Source: Clostridia bacterium
GTDB taxonomy: Bacteria > Bacillota > Clostridia > Christensenellales > CAG-138
DNA: 38,959 nucleotides
Assembly (NCBI GenBank): GCA_017451295.1
Contig: JAFSPW010000060.1
Location: 1 to 38,959, forward strand
Direction of reading: 5' to 3'
In this document: positions 8,566-15,123 of the stretch, piece by piece
Layout: each line of letters starts with the position of its first letter
How positions within the stretch are numbered: the first letter of the stretch is position 1
Notes under the pieces: generated by a model
What the model was told of the DNA's origin: nothing
Seen by the model: the letters and a program-made list of their open reading frames with translations, nothing else
Databases searched by the model: none
Program-made: the position numbers and the translations under genes

Positions 8566-8838
8566 ATGAATAAAGCTGAACTTATCGCTTCTGTGGCCGA
8601 GAAATCCGGCCTTTCCCGCAACGATGTTGACAAGGTCGTCAACGGTGTTCTGGATACCATCATGGAAGCTCTGAAGAATGGTGAGAAGGTGTCCCTGGTT
8701 GGCTTCGGTGCCTTTGAAGCCAAGGAGCGTCCCGCCCGCAAGGGTCACAACACCATGACCGGCGAAGTCATCGACATCGCCGCCTCCAAGGCTCCCTCCT
8801 TCAAGGCCGGCAAGAGTCTGAAGGAAATCCTCAACTAA
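8566..8838 (+). CDS. hup: HU family DNA-binding protein
   Basis: A 90-residue protein that matches HU along its whole length: MNKAELIASVAEKSGL at the start, the VSLVGFGAFEAKERPAR beta-arm base, and the KAPSFKAGKSLKE end. HU is the abundant nucleoid protein that bends DNA without strong sequence preference. The start at 8566 is set by GGAGG (8553-8557) eight bases upstream; a longer reading from 8500 would run through the promoter. It has its own promoter and a strong terminator at 8858-8886. Its codons are notably biased, as expected for a highly expressed gene. Confidence 0.97.
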   Translation: MNKAELIASVAEKSGLSRNDVDKVVNGVLDTIMEALKNGEKVSLVGFGAFEAKERPARKGHNTMTGEVIDIAASKAPSFKAGKSLKEILN

Positions 8839-8857
8839 GTTAAGAACAGCTACTGCG

Positions 8858-8886
8858 CTCGTCGCCATCCGGCGGCGAGTTTTTTT
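8858..8886 (+). terminator. rho-independent terminator of hup
   Basis: A 9-bp stem, CTCGTCGCC with GGCGGCGAG (one G-U pair), loop ATCC, followed by seven T residues. Confidence 0.9.
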
Positions 8887-8892
8887 CATCTA

Positions 8893-9055
8893 ATACTAAT
8901 CCACGCCTAACCCATGCACATTGGGCGGCACCTTCTGTGCCGGTTCTGCTTCGTCAAATCTGGATTGACGGTCCAGAGTCAATCTGCGATTCTCCTCATG
9001 GAACCAACGCAGAATTTGCTCGCCGACTGCACATGTTTTAGACGCGGATTAGTAT
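8893..9055. repeat. 163-bp imperfect palindrome, MITE-like
   Basis: The outer 10 bases are perfect inverted repeats (ATACTAATCC at 8893-8902, GGATTAGTAT at 9046-9055). The two halves stay collinear inward with mostly single-base differences, down to a central GATTGAC/GTCAATC hairpin. No open reading frame is present. TA sits at the ends of both arms, which would fit insertion at a TA target, but an extended palindrome would look the same. It may be a miniature transposable element or a fold-back RNA. Confidence 0.6.
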
Positions 9056-9076
9056 AAAAATCTTTTTTTCGCCCTC

Positions 9077-9105
9077 TTTTTTTATGGGATAGGATGTGCT
9101 ATACT
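9077..9105 (+). promoter_or_regulatory. probable promoter of sdaAB-sdaAA
   Basis: TATACT at 9100-9105 is a good -10. The -35 region is only a T-run (9077-9084) at the correct distance, so it is weak. The ATG of sdaAB follows 30 bases downstream. Confidence 0.4.
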
Positions 9106-9135
9106 CCCGATAGATTCCCCAAGGAGAGAGAATAA

Positions 9136-9795
9136 ATGAGCATCAGCATCTTCGATATCATCGGTCCAAGGATGATTGGCCCCTCCAGCTCCCACACCGC
9201 CGGGGCGGTCCGCATTGGGCAGGTGGCCAACCGTCTGGTCAATGGCCATGTTTGTTCCGCCCGGGTCACATTATATGGTTCCTTTGCCCAAACGGGCCGT
9301 GGCCACGGCACGGACACCGCCATCGTCGCCGGAATTCTGGGCGTGAACCCGGACCAGGGCACCATCCGCTATGCAAAGCTCCTTGCCAAGGAGGCGGAGG
9401 TGGACATCCCCGTGTTCTTCAGCGATGAGGAGCCGGAGCACCCCAACACCGCCAAGGTCTATGTGCGGGGGGAGGACGGCAAGGAGTATACCTATACCGG
9501 CATCTCCGTTGGTGGCGGCCGCATCCAGGTCACCAGCATCAACGATATGGAGGTCAGCTTCACCGGGGAGTATCCCACCCTCATTTGCTTCCATCAGGAC
9601 GCTCCCGGGGTCATCTCCAAGGTCACCTCCATTCTGGCGCTGGAACGCATCAATGTGGCCTTTATGAAGGTATTCCGCAGCGAGTCTGGCAAGGGGTCCT
9701 GCATGGTCATTGAAACCGACACCCCTGTGGACGAGGCCACCCGCCGCAGGATTATCAACAACGTGGACGGCATCACGGAGGCTTGCACCATATGA
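9136..9795 (+). CDS. sdaAB: L-serine dehydratase, iron-sulfur-dependent, beta subunit
   Basis: A 219-residue protein beginning SIFDIIGPRMIGPSSSHTAG, the signature of the beta subunit. The C-terminal part (about 148-219, PTLICFHQDAPGVISKVTSI) is an ACT domain, a regulatory fold that binds amino acids. With the alpha subunit it deaminates L-serine to pyruvate and ammonia in the cytoplasm. AAGGAG lies nine bases before the ATG. The stop overlaps the alpha subunit start as ATGA, which fits equal production of both subunits. Confidence 0.96.
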   Translation: MSISIFDIIGPRMIGPSSSHTAGAVRIGQVANRLVNGHVCSARVTLYGSFAQTGRGHGTDTAIVAGILGVNPDQGTIRYAKLLAKEAEVDIPVFFSDEEPEHPNTAKVYVRGEDGKEYTYTGISVGGGRIQVTSINDMEVSFTGEYPTLICFHQDAPGVISKVTSILALERINVAFMKVFRSESGKGSCMVIETDTPVDEATRRRIINNVDGITEACTI

Positions 9796-10673
9796 GTGAA
9801 TACAACATCATCAACGGACAGGAACTGCTGCATATCTGCCATGAAAAGGGACTCACCATCAGTGAGGTGGGCATGAACCTGGAGGTGGAGCGGGGGGAGA
9901 TGACCCGCCAGCAGATTTATGAAGAAATGCGCCTGAACCTGCAGGTCATGCGCGAGAGCATTCGGGAGGGCCTGGAGGAGCAGCAAACCTCCGTTACCGG
10001 CCTCATGGGCCTGGATGCAGACAAGCTCAACGCCTTTACAGAAAGCGCCATCATGGGCCGGGAGCTCACCCGCATCGTGGCTTCCTCCATGGCGGTGACG
10101 GAGGTAAACGCCTCCATGGGCCGCATCGTGGCTGCCCCCACCGCCGGTGCCAGCGGCATTCTGCCCGCCACCATCATTTGCTATGGGGACACGCACGACT
10201 TGACCGAGGAGCAGATGGTCTCCGGCCTCTTTAACGCCGGGGTCATCGGCCTTATCATCGCTCGCAACGCGAGCTTAGCCGGTGCCTCCGGCGGCTGCCA
10301 GGCGGAGACCGGTTCCGCCGCCGCCATGGCCGCCAGCGCCCTGACGGAGCTTAGGGGCGGTACCCCCGAAATGTGCCTCCATGCGGCAGCCATCGCCCTG
10401 AAAAATGTCATGGGCTTAGTTTGCGATCCCGTGGCTGGCCTGGTGGAATGCCCCTGCATCAAGCGCAACGCCATCGGCGCCTGCAACGCCGTGCTGTGCA
10501 GCGATATGGTCATGGCCGGCATCGAGAGCATCATCCCCTTTGACGAGGTGGTCACCACCATGAAGAATGTGGGCCGCATGCTCAGCCCCGACCTCAGGGA
10601 AACCGCCAAAGGCGGCGTGGCCGTCACCCCCACCGCCTTGAAGATTGCCGAGCGCATCCGTATGGCGGACTGA
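9792..10673 (+). CDS. sdaAA: L-serine dehydratase, iron-sulfur-dependent, alpha subunit
   Basis: A 293-residue catalytic subunit. It contains APTAGASGILP (115-125), GGCQAETG with C169, and C211, C220 and C222 in the GLVCDPVAGLVECPC segment; cysteines in these segments hold the [4Fe-4S] cluster in this family. I start it at the ATG at 9792, which overlaps the sdaAB stop, with GGAGG ten bases upstream, rather than at an in-frame TTG at 9783. Such two-subunit enzymes are oxygen-sensitive and common in anaerobic Gram-positives. Confidence 0.96.
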   Translation: MSEYNIINGQELLHICHEKGLTISEVGMNLEVERGEMTRQQIYEEMRLNLQVMRESIREGLEEQQTSVTGLMGLDADKLNAFTESAIMGRELTRIVASSMAVTEVNASMGRIVAAPTAGASGILPATIICYGDTHDLTEEQMVSGLFNAGVIGLIIARNASLAGASGGCQAETGSAAAMAASALTELRGGTPEMCLHAAAIALKNVMGLVCDPVAGLVECPCIKRNAIGACNAVLCSDMVMAGIESIIPFDEVVTTMKNVGRMLSPDLRETAKGGVAVTPTALKIAERIRMAD

Positions 10674-10715
10674 TTTTCCTTTGCTTTTCCGGTCCATCTC
10701 CGTGCATCTGCCCCT

Positions 10716-10744
10716 TTGCCTTTTGTTATACATGATGTTATATT
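10716..10744 (+). promoter_or_regulatory. candidate promoter of a small RNA
   Basis: TTGCCT (10716-10721), a 17-base spacer, and TATATT (10739-10744). No gene begins downstream before the terminator at 10837-10866. Confidence 0.4.
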
Positions 10745-10750
10745 AGTGGA

Positions 10751-10866
10751 GTAAAGACAAAACCTCTCTTTGCCGCTTTTTCTCTTTAACAAATAGAAAA
10801 AGCGGCGCAAAAAGAGAAACTTATGTAATCCATTTAGGAGAGCTGCCTATGCGGCTCTCCTTTTTT
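10751..10866 (+). ncRNA. candidate small RNA of about 115 nt, unknown family
   Basis: The interval runs from the start predicted by the promoter at 10716-10744 to the terminator ending at 10866. It contains a perfect 12-bp stem, GCCGCTTTTTCT (10772-10783) with AGAAAAAGCGGC (10795-10806), extended by CTCTTT with AAAGAG across a small bulge. The 3' part carries the terminator hairpin. No credible reading frame is inside. I do not recognise it as a known RNA family. The hairpin could instead belong to the end of the sdaAA message. Confidence 0.4.
10837..10866 (+). terminator. rho-independent terminator
   Basis: Stem GGAGAGCTG (10837-10845) with CGGCTCTCC (10852-10860), loop of six, then TTTTTT. 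It would end either the sdaAA message or the candidate small RNA. Confidence 0.85.
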
Positions 10867-10896
10867 CTCCCTGCGGGGGAGCCTTTTGGTACCCCC

Positions 10897-11075
10897 TCTT
10901 GCCTCCACCGTTGCCAAACAAAACTGGCAAAGGAACGGATTCTTGCCTCCACCGTTGCGTAGCAATGGGGGAGGTGGCATTTTTGCCTTAGCAAAAATGA
11001 CGGAAGGGGAGACAGCTTGCCTTGGGTGCAGCTGGGGAGGTGGCACGGGCAACTCATTGCCCGTGACGGAAGGGG
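10897..11075. repeat. cluster of short hairpin repeats
   Basis: An 18-base exact direct repeat (TCTTGCCTCCACCGTTGC) occurs at 10897-10914 and 10941-10958. Downstream, two units share the frame GGGGAGGTGGCA - hairpin - TGACGGAAGGGG (10968-11009 and 11034-11075). Their 7-bp stems differ completely (TTTTTGC/GCAAAAA against CGGGCAA/TTGCCCG), yet both pair perfectly around a four-base loop. A third hairpin (10946-10958 with 10962-10974) and a fourth (10911-10916 with 10925-10930) fill the rest. There is no gene here. It resembles interspersed REP-like repeats. Confidence 0.7.
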
Positions 11076-11201
11076 TTTGCAATTCGCCAACCTGTAATCC
11101 GGGCCTTTGGCAGAGCGCTGACGGAATGTGTGAATCTGTTTTGCTATCCCTTCCAGCCGAACAGGAATCACAAATAAATTACAATCATATATTTTTTCTT
11201 C

Positions 11202-11230
11202 TTGACACAATGCCCCGATTGGAGTATTGT
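11202..11230 (+). promoter_or_regulatory. sigma-A type promoter of the CofE-like gene
   Basis: A consensus TTGACA (11202-11207), a 17-base spacer, and TATTGT (11225-11230). The ATG follows 38 bases downstream with GAGGAG before it. Confidence 0.7.
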
Positions 11231-11267
11231 ATAGTCTGTTTTTTGCCTAAGAAGAGGAGATACATCT

Positions 11268-12449
11268 ATGGCTGGTACAATTTCAAGAGGCGTGCGCGCC
11301 CCCATCATTCGAGAGGGAGACGATATCGTCACCATCGTTGTGGACTCCGTGCTGGATGCTGCCCGGCAGGATGGCTTTGCCATTCATGACCGGGATGTCA
11401 TCGCAGTGACCGAGGCCGTGGTGGCCCGGGCCGACGGCAACTACTGCACCACGGACCACATCGCCAAGGACGTGCAGAACAAGCTGGGCGATACCGTGGG
11501 TGTGGTGTTCCCCATTCTCAGTCGGAATCGGTTTGCCATCTGCCTGCGGGGCATTGCCCGTGGGGCCAAGAAGGTGGTGGTCCTGCTTTCCTATCCGGCG
11601 GATGAGGAAGGGAACCATCTGGTGGACGAGGATGTGCTGTTGGATTCGGGCATCAACCCCTATTCAAAGACCCTGACGGAGGCGGAGTTCATCGCCCTGT
11701 TCGGAGAGCCCAAGCACACCTTCACCGGTGTCAACTATGTGGAATACTATCGCAGCCTTATTGAGGAGGAGGGGGCAGAGGCAAAGATTCTCTTTGCCAA
11801 CGACCCCACGGCCATTTTGCCCTATGCTCAGAATATCATCTGCGCCAACATCCACGAGCGGGAGCGGACGAAAAAGCGTCTGCTGAAAGCCGGCGCCAAG
11901 AAGGCCATCACCCTGTGTGACATCATGAACGAGAGTGTGGATGGCAGCGGCTATCAGCCGGACTATGGCCTCTTGGGCTCCAACAAGGCCACGGAGAACA
12001 CCATTAAGCTGTTCCCCAAGAACGCGCAGGCGGTGGCCGAGGCCATTCAGGCAGAGTTCATCGCTCGGACCGGCATCCATGTGGAGGCCATGGTCTATGG
12101 GGACGGGGCCTTCAAGGATCCGGTGGGCAAGATTTGGGAGCTGGCTGACCCGGTGGTTTCTCCCGGGTACACCTCCGGTCTCAACGGCCTTCCCAACGAG
12201 CTGAAACTCAAATACCTGGCGGACAACGATTTTAAGGGCCTCAGCGGCCTGGAACTCAGGGAAGCCATTACCCAGCGTATCCGGGAGAAAAACGCCAGCT
12301 TGAAGGGCCAGATGGTGTCCCAGGGCACCACGCCCCGGCGGCTCACGGACCTGATTGGTTCTCTGTGCGATTTGACCAGCGGCAGCGGCGACAAGGGCAC
12401 TCCCATCGTGCTGGTGCAAAACTATTTCAACAACTACGCGGATGCGTAA
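11268..12449 (+). CDS. coenzyme F420-0:L-glutamate ligase (CofE)-like protein
   Basis: A 393-residue soluble protein. The N-terminal APIIREGDDIVTIVVDSVL and RDVIAVTEAVVARADGNY segments, and later GDGAFKDPVGKIWELADP, resemble the CofE family, which adds gamma-linked glutamates to the deazaflavin cofactor F420. It is longer than the about 250-residue archaeal enzymes. Clostridia are not generally known to make F420 and no other F420 gene is in the window, so the true substrate is unknown. The next two genes are a folate transporter component and folylpolyglutamate synthase, which also adds gamma-glutamates. GAGGAG lies eight bases before the ATG. It has its own promoter. Confidence 0.7.
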   Translation: MAGTISRGVRAPIIREGDDIVTIVVDSVLDAARQDGFAIHDRDVIAVTEAVVARADGNYCTTDHIAKDVQNKLGDTVGVVFPILSRNRFAICLRGIARGAKKVVVLLSYPADEEGNHLVDEDVLLDSGINPYSKTLTEAEFIALFGEPKHTFTGVNYVEYYRSLIEEEGAEAKILFANDPTAILPYAQNIICANIHERERTKKRLLKAGAKKAITLCDIMNESVDGSGYQPDYGLLGSNKATENTIKLFPKNAQAVAEAIQAEFIARTGIHVEAMVYGDGAFKDPVGKIWELADPVVSPGYTSGLNGLPNELKLKYLADNDFKGLSGLELREAITQRIREKNASLKGQMVSQGTTPRRLTDLIGSLCDLTSGSGDKGTPIVLVQNYFNNYADA

Positions 12450-12464
12450 GTAACGCCGTTTTTT

Positions 12465-12487
12465 GCCCGCCCATTTGGGCGGGCGTT
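12465..12487 (+). terminator. hairpin between the CofE-like gene and folT, probable terminator or attenuator
   Basis: GCCCGCCC (12465-12472) pairs with GGGCGGGC (12477-12484) around ATTT, followed by GTTTG. The U-run is short. It sits just eight bases before the GGAGG of folT, so folT transcripts made from upstream must pass through it. Confidence 0.55.
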
Positions 12488-12504
12488 TGTGTGGAGGTGG
12501 CTGT

Positions 12505-13059
12505 ATGAAGCGTTTCTTTTCCGTGCGGCGCATGAGCCTGATGGGCTTGTTTGTGGCGCTGCAGATTGTGCTGGCCCGGTATGCGGGCTATCAGGTGTCC
12601 TCCACGCTGCGGCTTAGCTTGGAGAATGTGCCGGTCATCCTGGCGGCGGCCTGGCTGGGACCCCTTTCGGGCGCCCTGGTGGGGGCCTTGGCGGACATAT
12701 TGGGCATGCTCATACAGGGTTCCAGCGGGGTCTATTTCCCGCCGCTGACGGTGACGCCGGTGCTCCTGGGGCTTATTGTGGGCTTCGCCTTTCGCAAGAT
12801 TACGCCTAAAAGGCGGTGGCTGGGGCTGGGAGCGTCTGTGGTAATAGGGGAACTGGTTGCCAATTTACTGTATATGTCTCTGGCTCTGGTGTGGTATAAT
12901 GATGTGATTCTGCACACCCACATCCCCTTCTGGGTCCTGCTTTCGGGCCGGGCGCCCATGAAGCTGGTGATTCTGGCCTTGGATACGGTGGTGTGTTGCC
13001 TATTGCATCAGGCTGTGTATCATCGGGTGGTAAAGAAAGCGGTGGATTATGAACTATGA
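12505..13059 (+). CDS. folT: folate-family ECF transporter S component
   Basis: A 184-residue membrane protein with about five or six hydrophobic segments. The segment ENVPVILAAAWLGPLSGA followed by GALADILGMLIQGSSGVYFP and PPLTVTPVLLGLIVG is typical of FolT-type S components, the substrate-binding part of energy-coupling factor transporters. It would pair with a shared ATPase and T module encoded elsewhere. The start at 12505 is supported by GGAGG (12493-12497) seven bases upstream. The reading frame overlaps folC by 11 bases. Genomic pairing of FolT with folate metabolism genes supports folate as the substrate. Confidence 0.8.
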   Translation: MKRFFSVRRMSLMGLFVALQIVLARYAGYQVSSTLRLSLENVPVILAAAWLGPLSGALVGALADILGMLIQGSSGVYFPPLTVTPVLLGLIVGFAFRKITPKRRWLGLGASVVIGELVANLLYMSLALVWYNDVILHTHIPFWVLLSGRAPMKLVILALDTVVCCLLHQAVYHRVVKKAVDYEL

Positions 13060-14314
13060 CGAAACCTTAGCCTATATTCATGGGTCTTACTGGACGGGGA
13101 CCAAGCCTGGCCTGGGGCGCACGTTTGAGCTTCTTGATCGCCTGGGTAACCCCCAAAAGAAGCTGTCCTTCATCCATGTGGCGGGGACCAACGGCAAAGG
13201 CTCCACCTGTGCTCTTCTGGCCTCTGTATTGCAGGCGGCGGGGTATAAGACGGGTCTGTACACCTCCCCCTATGTAAACCGATTCAACGAGCGCATGGCG
13301 GTGAACGGCATCCCCATCTGTGATGAAGCCCTGGTGGCCCTGTTTGAACGGATTCGTCCCCTGGCGGAGGACATGGAGGAAAGGCCATCGGAGTTTGAGC
13401 TCATCACCGCCGCTGCCATGGTCTTCTTCTGTGAGCAGGGCTGCGATGTGGTGGTTCTGGAAGTGGGCATGGGCGGAGAGTGGGACTCCACCAACGTCAT
13501 CGACACCCCGCTGCTGTCCGTCATCACCGCCATGGGCTTTGACCATATGCAGTACCTGGGCAATACCATGACCAGCATCGCCTCGGCGAAAGCCGGCATC
13601 ATCAAGCCCAACGGCGTCACCGTCATCTATGGTGAGAACCCGGAGGCGGATGCTGTCTTTCAGACTGCCTGTAAAGAGCGGCACAATCGTCTGGTGGTGA
13701 CGGATTTCAGCCGCCTTCAAATCCACAGCCAGAGCCTTGATGGGCAGGACCTTTCCTTCGGAAGCTATGCGCATCTGCATCTGCCCCTCTTAGGCTGTCA
13801 TCAGCAGAAAAATGCAGCCTTGGTCCTTACGGCGCTGGAGGAATTGAAGGGGCGGGGCCTCATTATCCCAGACGAGGCCGTGTATCAGGGCTTTGCATCG
13901 GTGCATTGGCCTGCCCGCATGGAGCTGCTGCAACGGGACCCCGTGTTCCTTCTGGACGGTGCCCACAACCCCCACGGCTTTGCGGCAGCGGCACAGACTC
14001 TGCAGGAACTGTTCCCGGGAAAGAGGATTCGCTTTCTTATGGGTGTCATGGGGGATAAGGACCACGGGGAAATGCTTTCCCTGCTGCTGCCCCTGGCAGA
14101 CAGTTTCATCACCGTGCAGCCAAGGAACCCCAGGGCCATGGGGGATACGGAACTGGCGGCGGAGATTGTTTCGCTGGGCGGCAAGGCACAGGCAGCGGGG
14201 ACCGTTGAAAACGGCCTGAAGCTGCTGCTGCAGGAGGCAAAGCCTTCCGACGTTCTGGTGGCCATCGGCTCTTTGTATATGGCCGGGGACATTCGGGCAG
14301 CTATGAGGAAATGA
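13049..14314 (+). CDS. folC: bifunctional folylpolyglutamate synthase/dihydrofolate synthase
   Basis: A 421-residue Mur-ligase-family enzyme with the ATP-binding loop GTNGKGS at 46-52, followed by SPYVNRFNERM and EVGMGGEWDSTNVI, all standard FolC features. It adds gamma-linked glutamates to folates, which traps them in the cell, and may also make dihydrofolate from dihydropteroate. It overlaps folT upstream by 11 bases, which ties uptake and trapping together. Confidence 0.95.
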   Translation: MNYDETLAYIHGSYWTGTKPGLGRTFELLDRLGNPQKKLSFIHVAGTNGKGSTCALLASVLQAAGYKTGLYTSPYVNRFNERMAVNGIPICDEALVALFERIRPLAEDMEERPSEFELITAAAMVFFCEQGCDVVVLEVGMGGEWDSTNVIDTPLLSVITAMGFDHMQYLGNTMTSIASAKAGIIKPNGVTVIYGENPEADAVFQTACKERHNRLVVTDFSRLQIHSQSLDGQDLSFGSYAHLHLPLLGCHQQKNAALVLTALEELKGRGLIIPDEAVYQGFASVHWPARMELLQRDPVFLLDGAHNPHGFAAAAQTLQELFPGKRIRFLMGVMGDKDHGEMLSLLLPLADSFITVQPRNPRAMGDTELAAEIVSLGGKAQAAGTVENGLKLLLQEAKPSDVLVAIGSLYMAGDIRAAMRK

Positions 14315-14316
14315 GT

Positions 14317-15123
14317 ATGGATATTCGACTGCTGGCTTTAGACATAGACGACACCCTGGTGGACATGAGTTCCATCATCCCGCCTCGGACCATGGCGGCC
14401 CTACACAAAGCCCGAGAGCAGGGGGTTCATATCGTCCTTGCCACGGGCCGGGGCTATGCGGGCACCCGTAATATCCGGAAACAACTGGGGAAGGGGTACC
14501 GCCATATCATCTGCTTTGGGGGCGCTCTGGTGGCAGACTATGCCACGGGAGAGCCCATTCTCCATCACTTCCTGGATCCAGAGGAGGTGGCCCTCAGCCT
14601 TCGGCTCGGGAAGGAGCTGGGAATCCATGCCCAGATTTATCAGGGGGACACGGTGGTCTTCGCCAAAAGGAACGCCTTTACGGATCAGTATTGCTCCACC
14701 CAGGGCCTTTCCTGGCGGGAGGAGGAGCGTTTGTTTGAGCATGAGTGGTCCCTGGTGCCCAAGGTGCTGCTGTATGCGCCGGAGAATGCAGAGGCGTGCA
14801 TGGCCGCCGTACAGGCCGCTTTGCCGCCACAGCTCCATGCGCTTACCTCCAAGCCCGGGTTCATCGAAATCGGCAGCCGCCAGGTGACCAAGGGTACGGC
14901 CTTACAGGCTTTGGGGGAGAATCTGGGCATTCCCCGGGAGAATATCGCTGCCATCGGAGACAATACTCTGGACCAGGATATGATTACCTATGCGGGCGTG
15001 GGCTGTTGTGTGGGCAACGGTAACGAGGCGGTGAAGGCCGTGGCGGATATGATTTTACCCTCCCAACAGCAGGAGGGCGTGGCCTGGTTTATAGAAAACT
15101 GCGTGCTTACAACTGAACCGTAA
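14317..15123 (+). CDS. Cof-type HAD-IIB family hydrolase
   Basis: A 268-residue HAD phosphatase. Motif I is LALDIDDTLVD with the nucleophile D9 and D11; motif II is in VLATGRGY; the lysine lies in RQVTKGTAL; and motif IV is GDNTLDQDMI near the end. Cof-type enzymes dephosphorylate small phosphorylated metabolites such as sugar phosphates or flavin nucleotides; the substrate cannot be told here. The ATG at 14317 is better placed behind AGGAA (14306-14310) than the in-frame ATG at 14311, which overlaps the folC stop. Its 3' end overlaps the convergent radical SAM gene by 17 bases. Confidence 0.88.
   Translation: MDIRLLALDIDDTLVDMSSIIPPRTMAALHKAREQGVHIVLATGRGYAGTRNIRKQLGKGYRHIICFGGALVADYATGEPILHHFLDPEEVALSLRLGKELGIHAQIYQGDTVVFAKRNAFTDQYCSTQGLSWREEERLFEHEWSLVPKVLLYAPENAEACMAAVQAALPPQLHALTSKPGFIEIGSRQVTKGTALQALGENLGIPRENIAAIGDNTLDQDMITYAGVGCCVGNGNEAVKAVADMILPSQQQEGVAWFIENCVLTTEP

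Noticed and set aside
10897-11075. CRISPR array
   Set aside because: The repeats are few, unequal and hairpin-forming, with no regular spacers and no cas gene nearby.
10886-11389. Plus-strand open frame across the hairpin repeats and into the CofE-like start
   Set aside because: It runs through repeats, a promoter and another gene's start; the translation shows no domain and there is no ribosome binding site.
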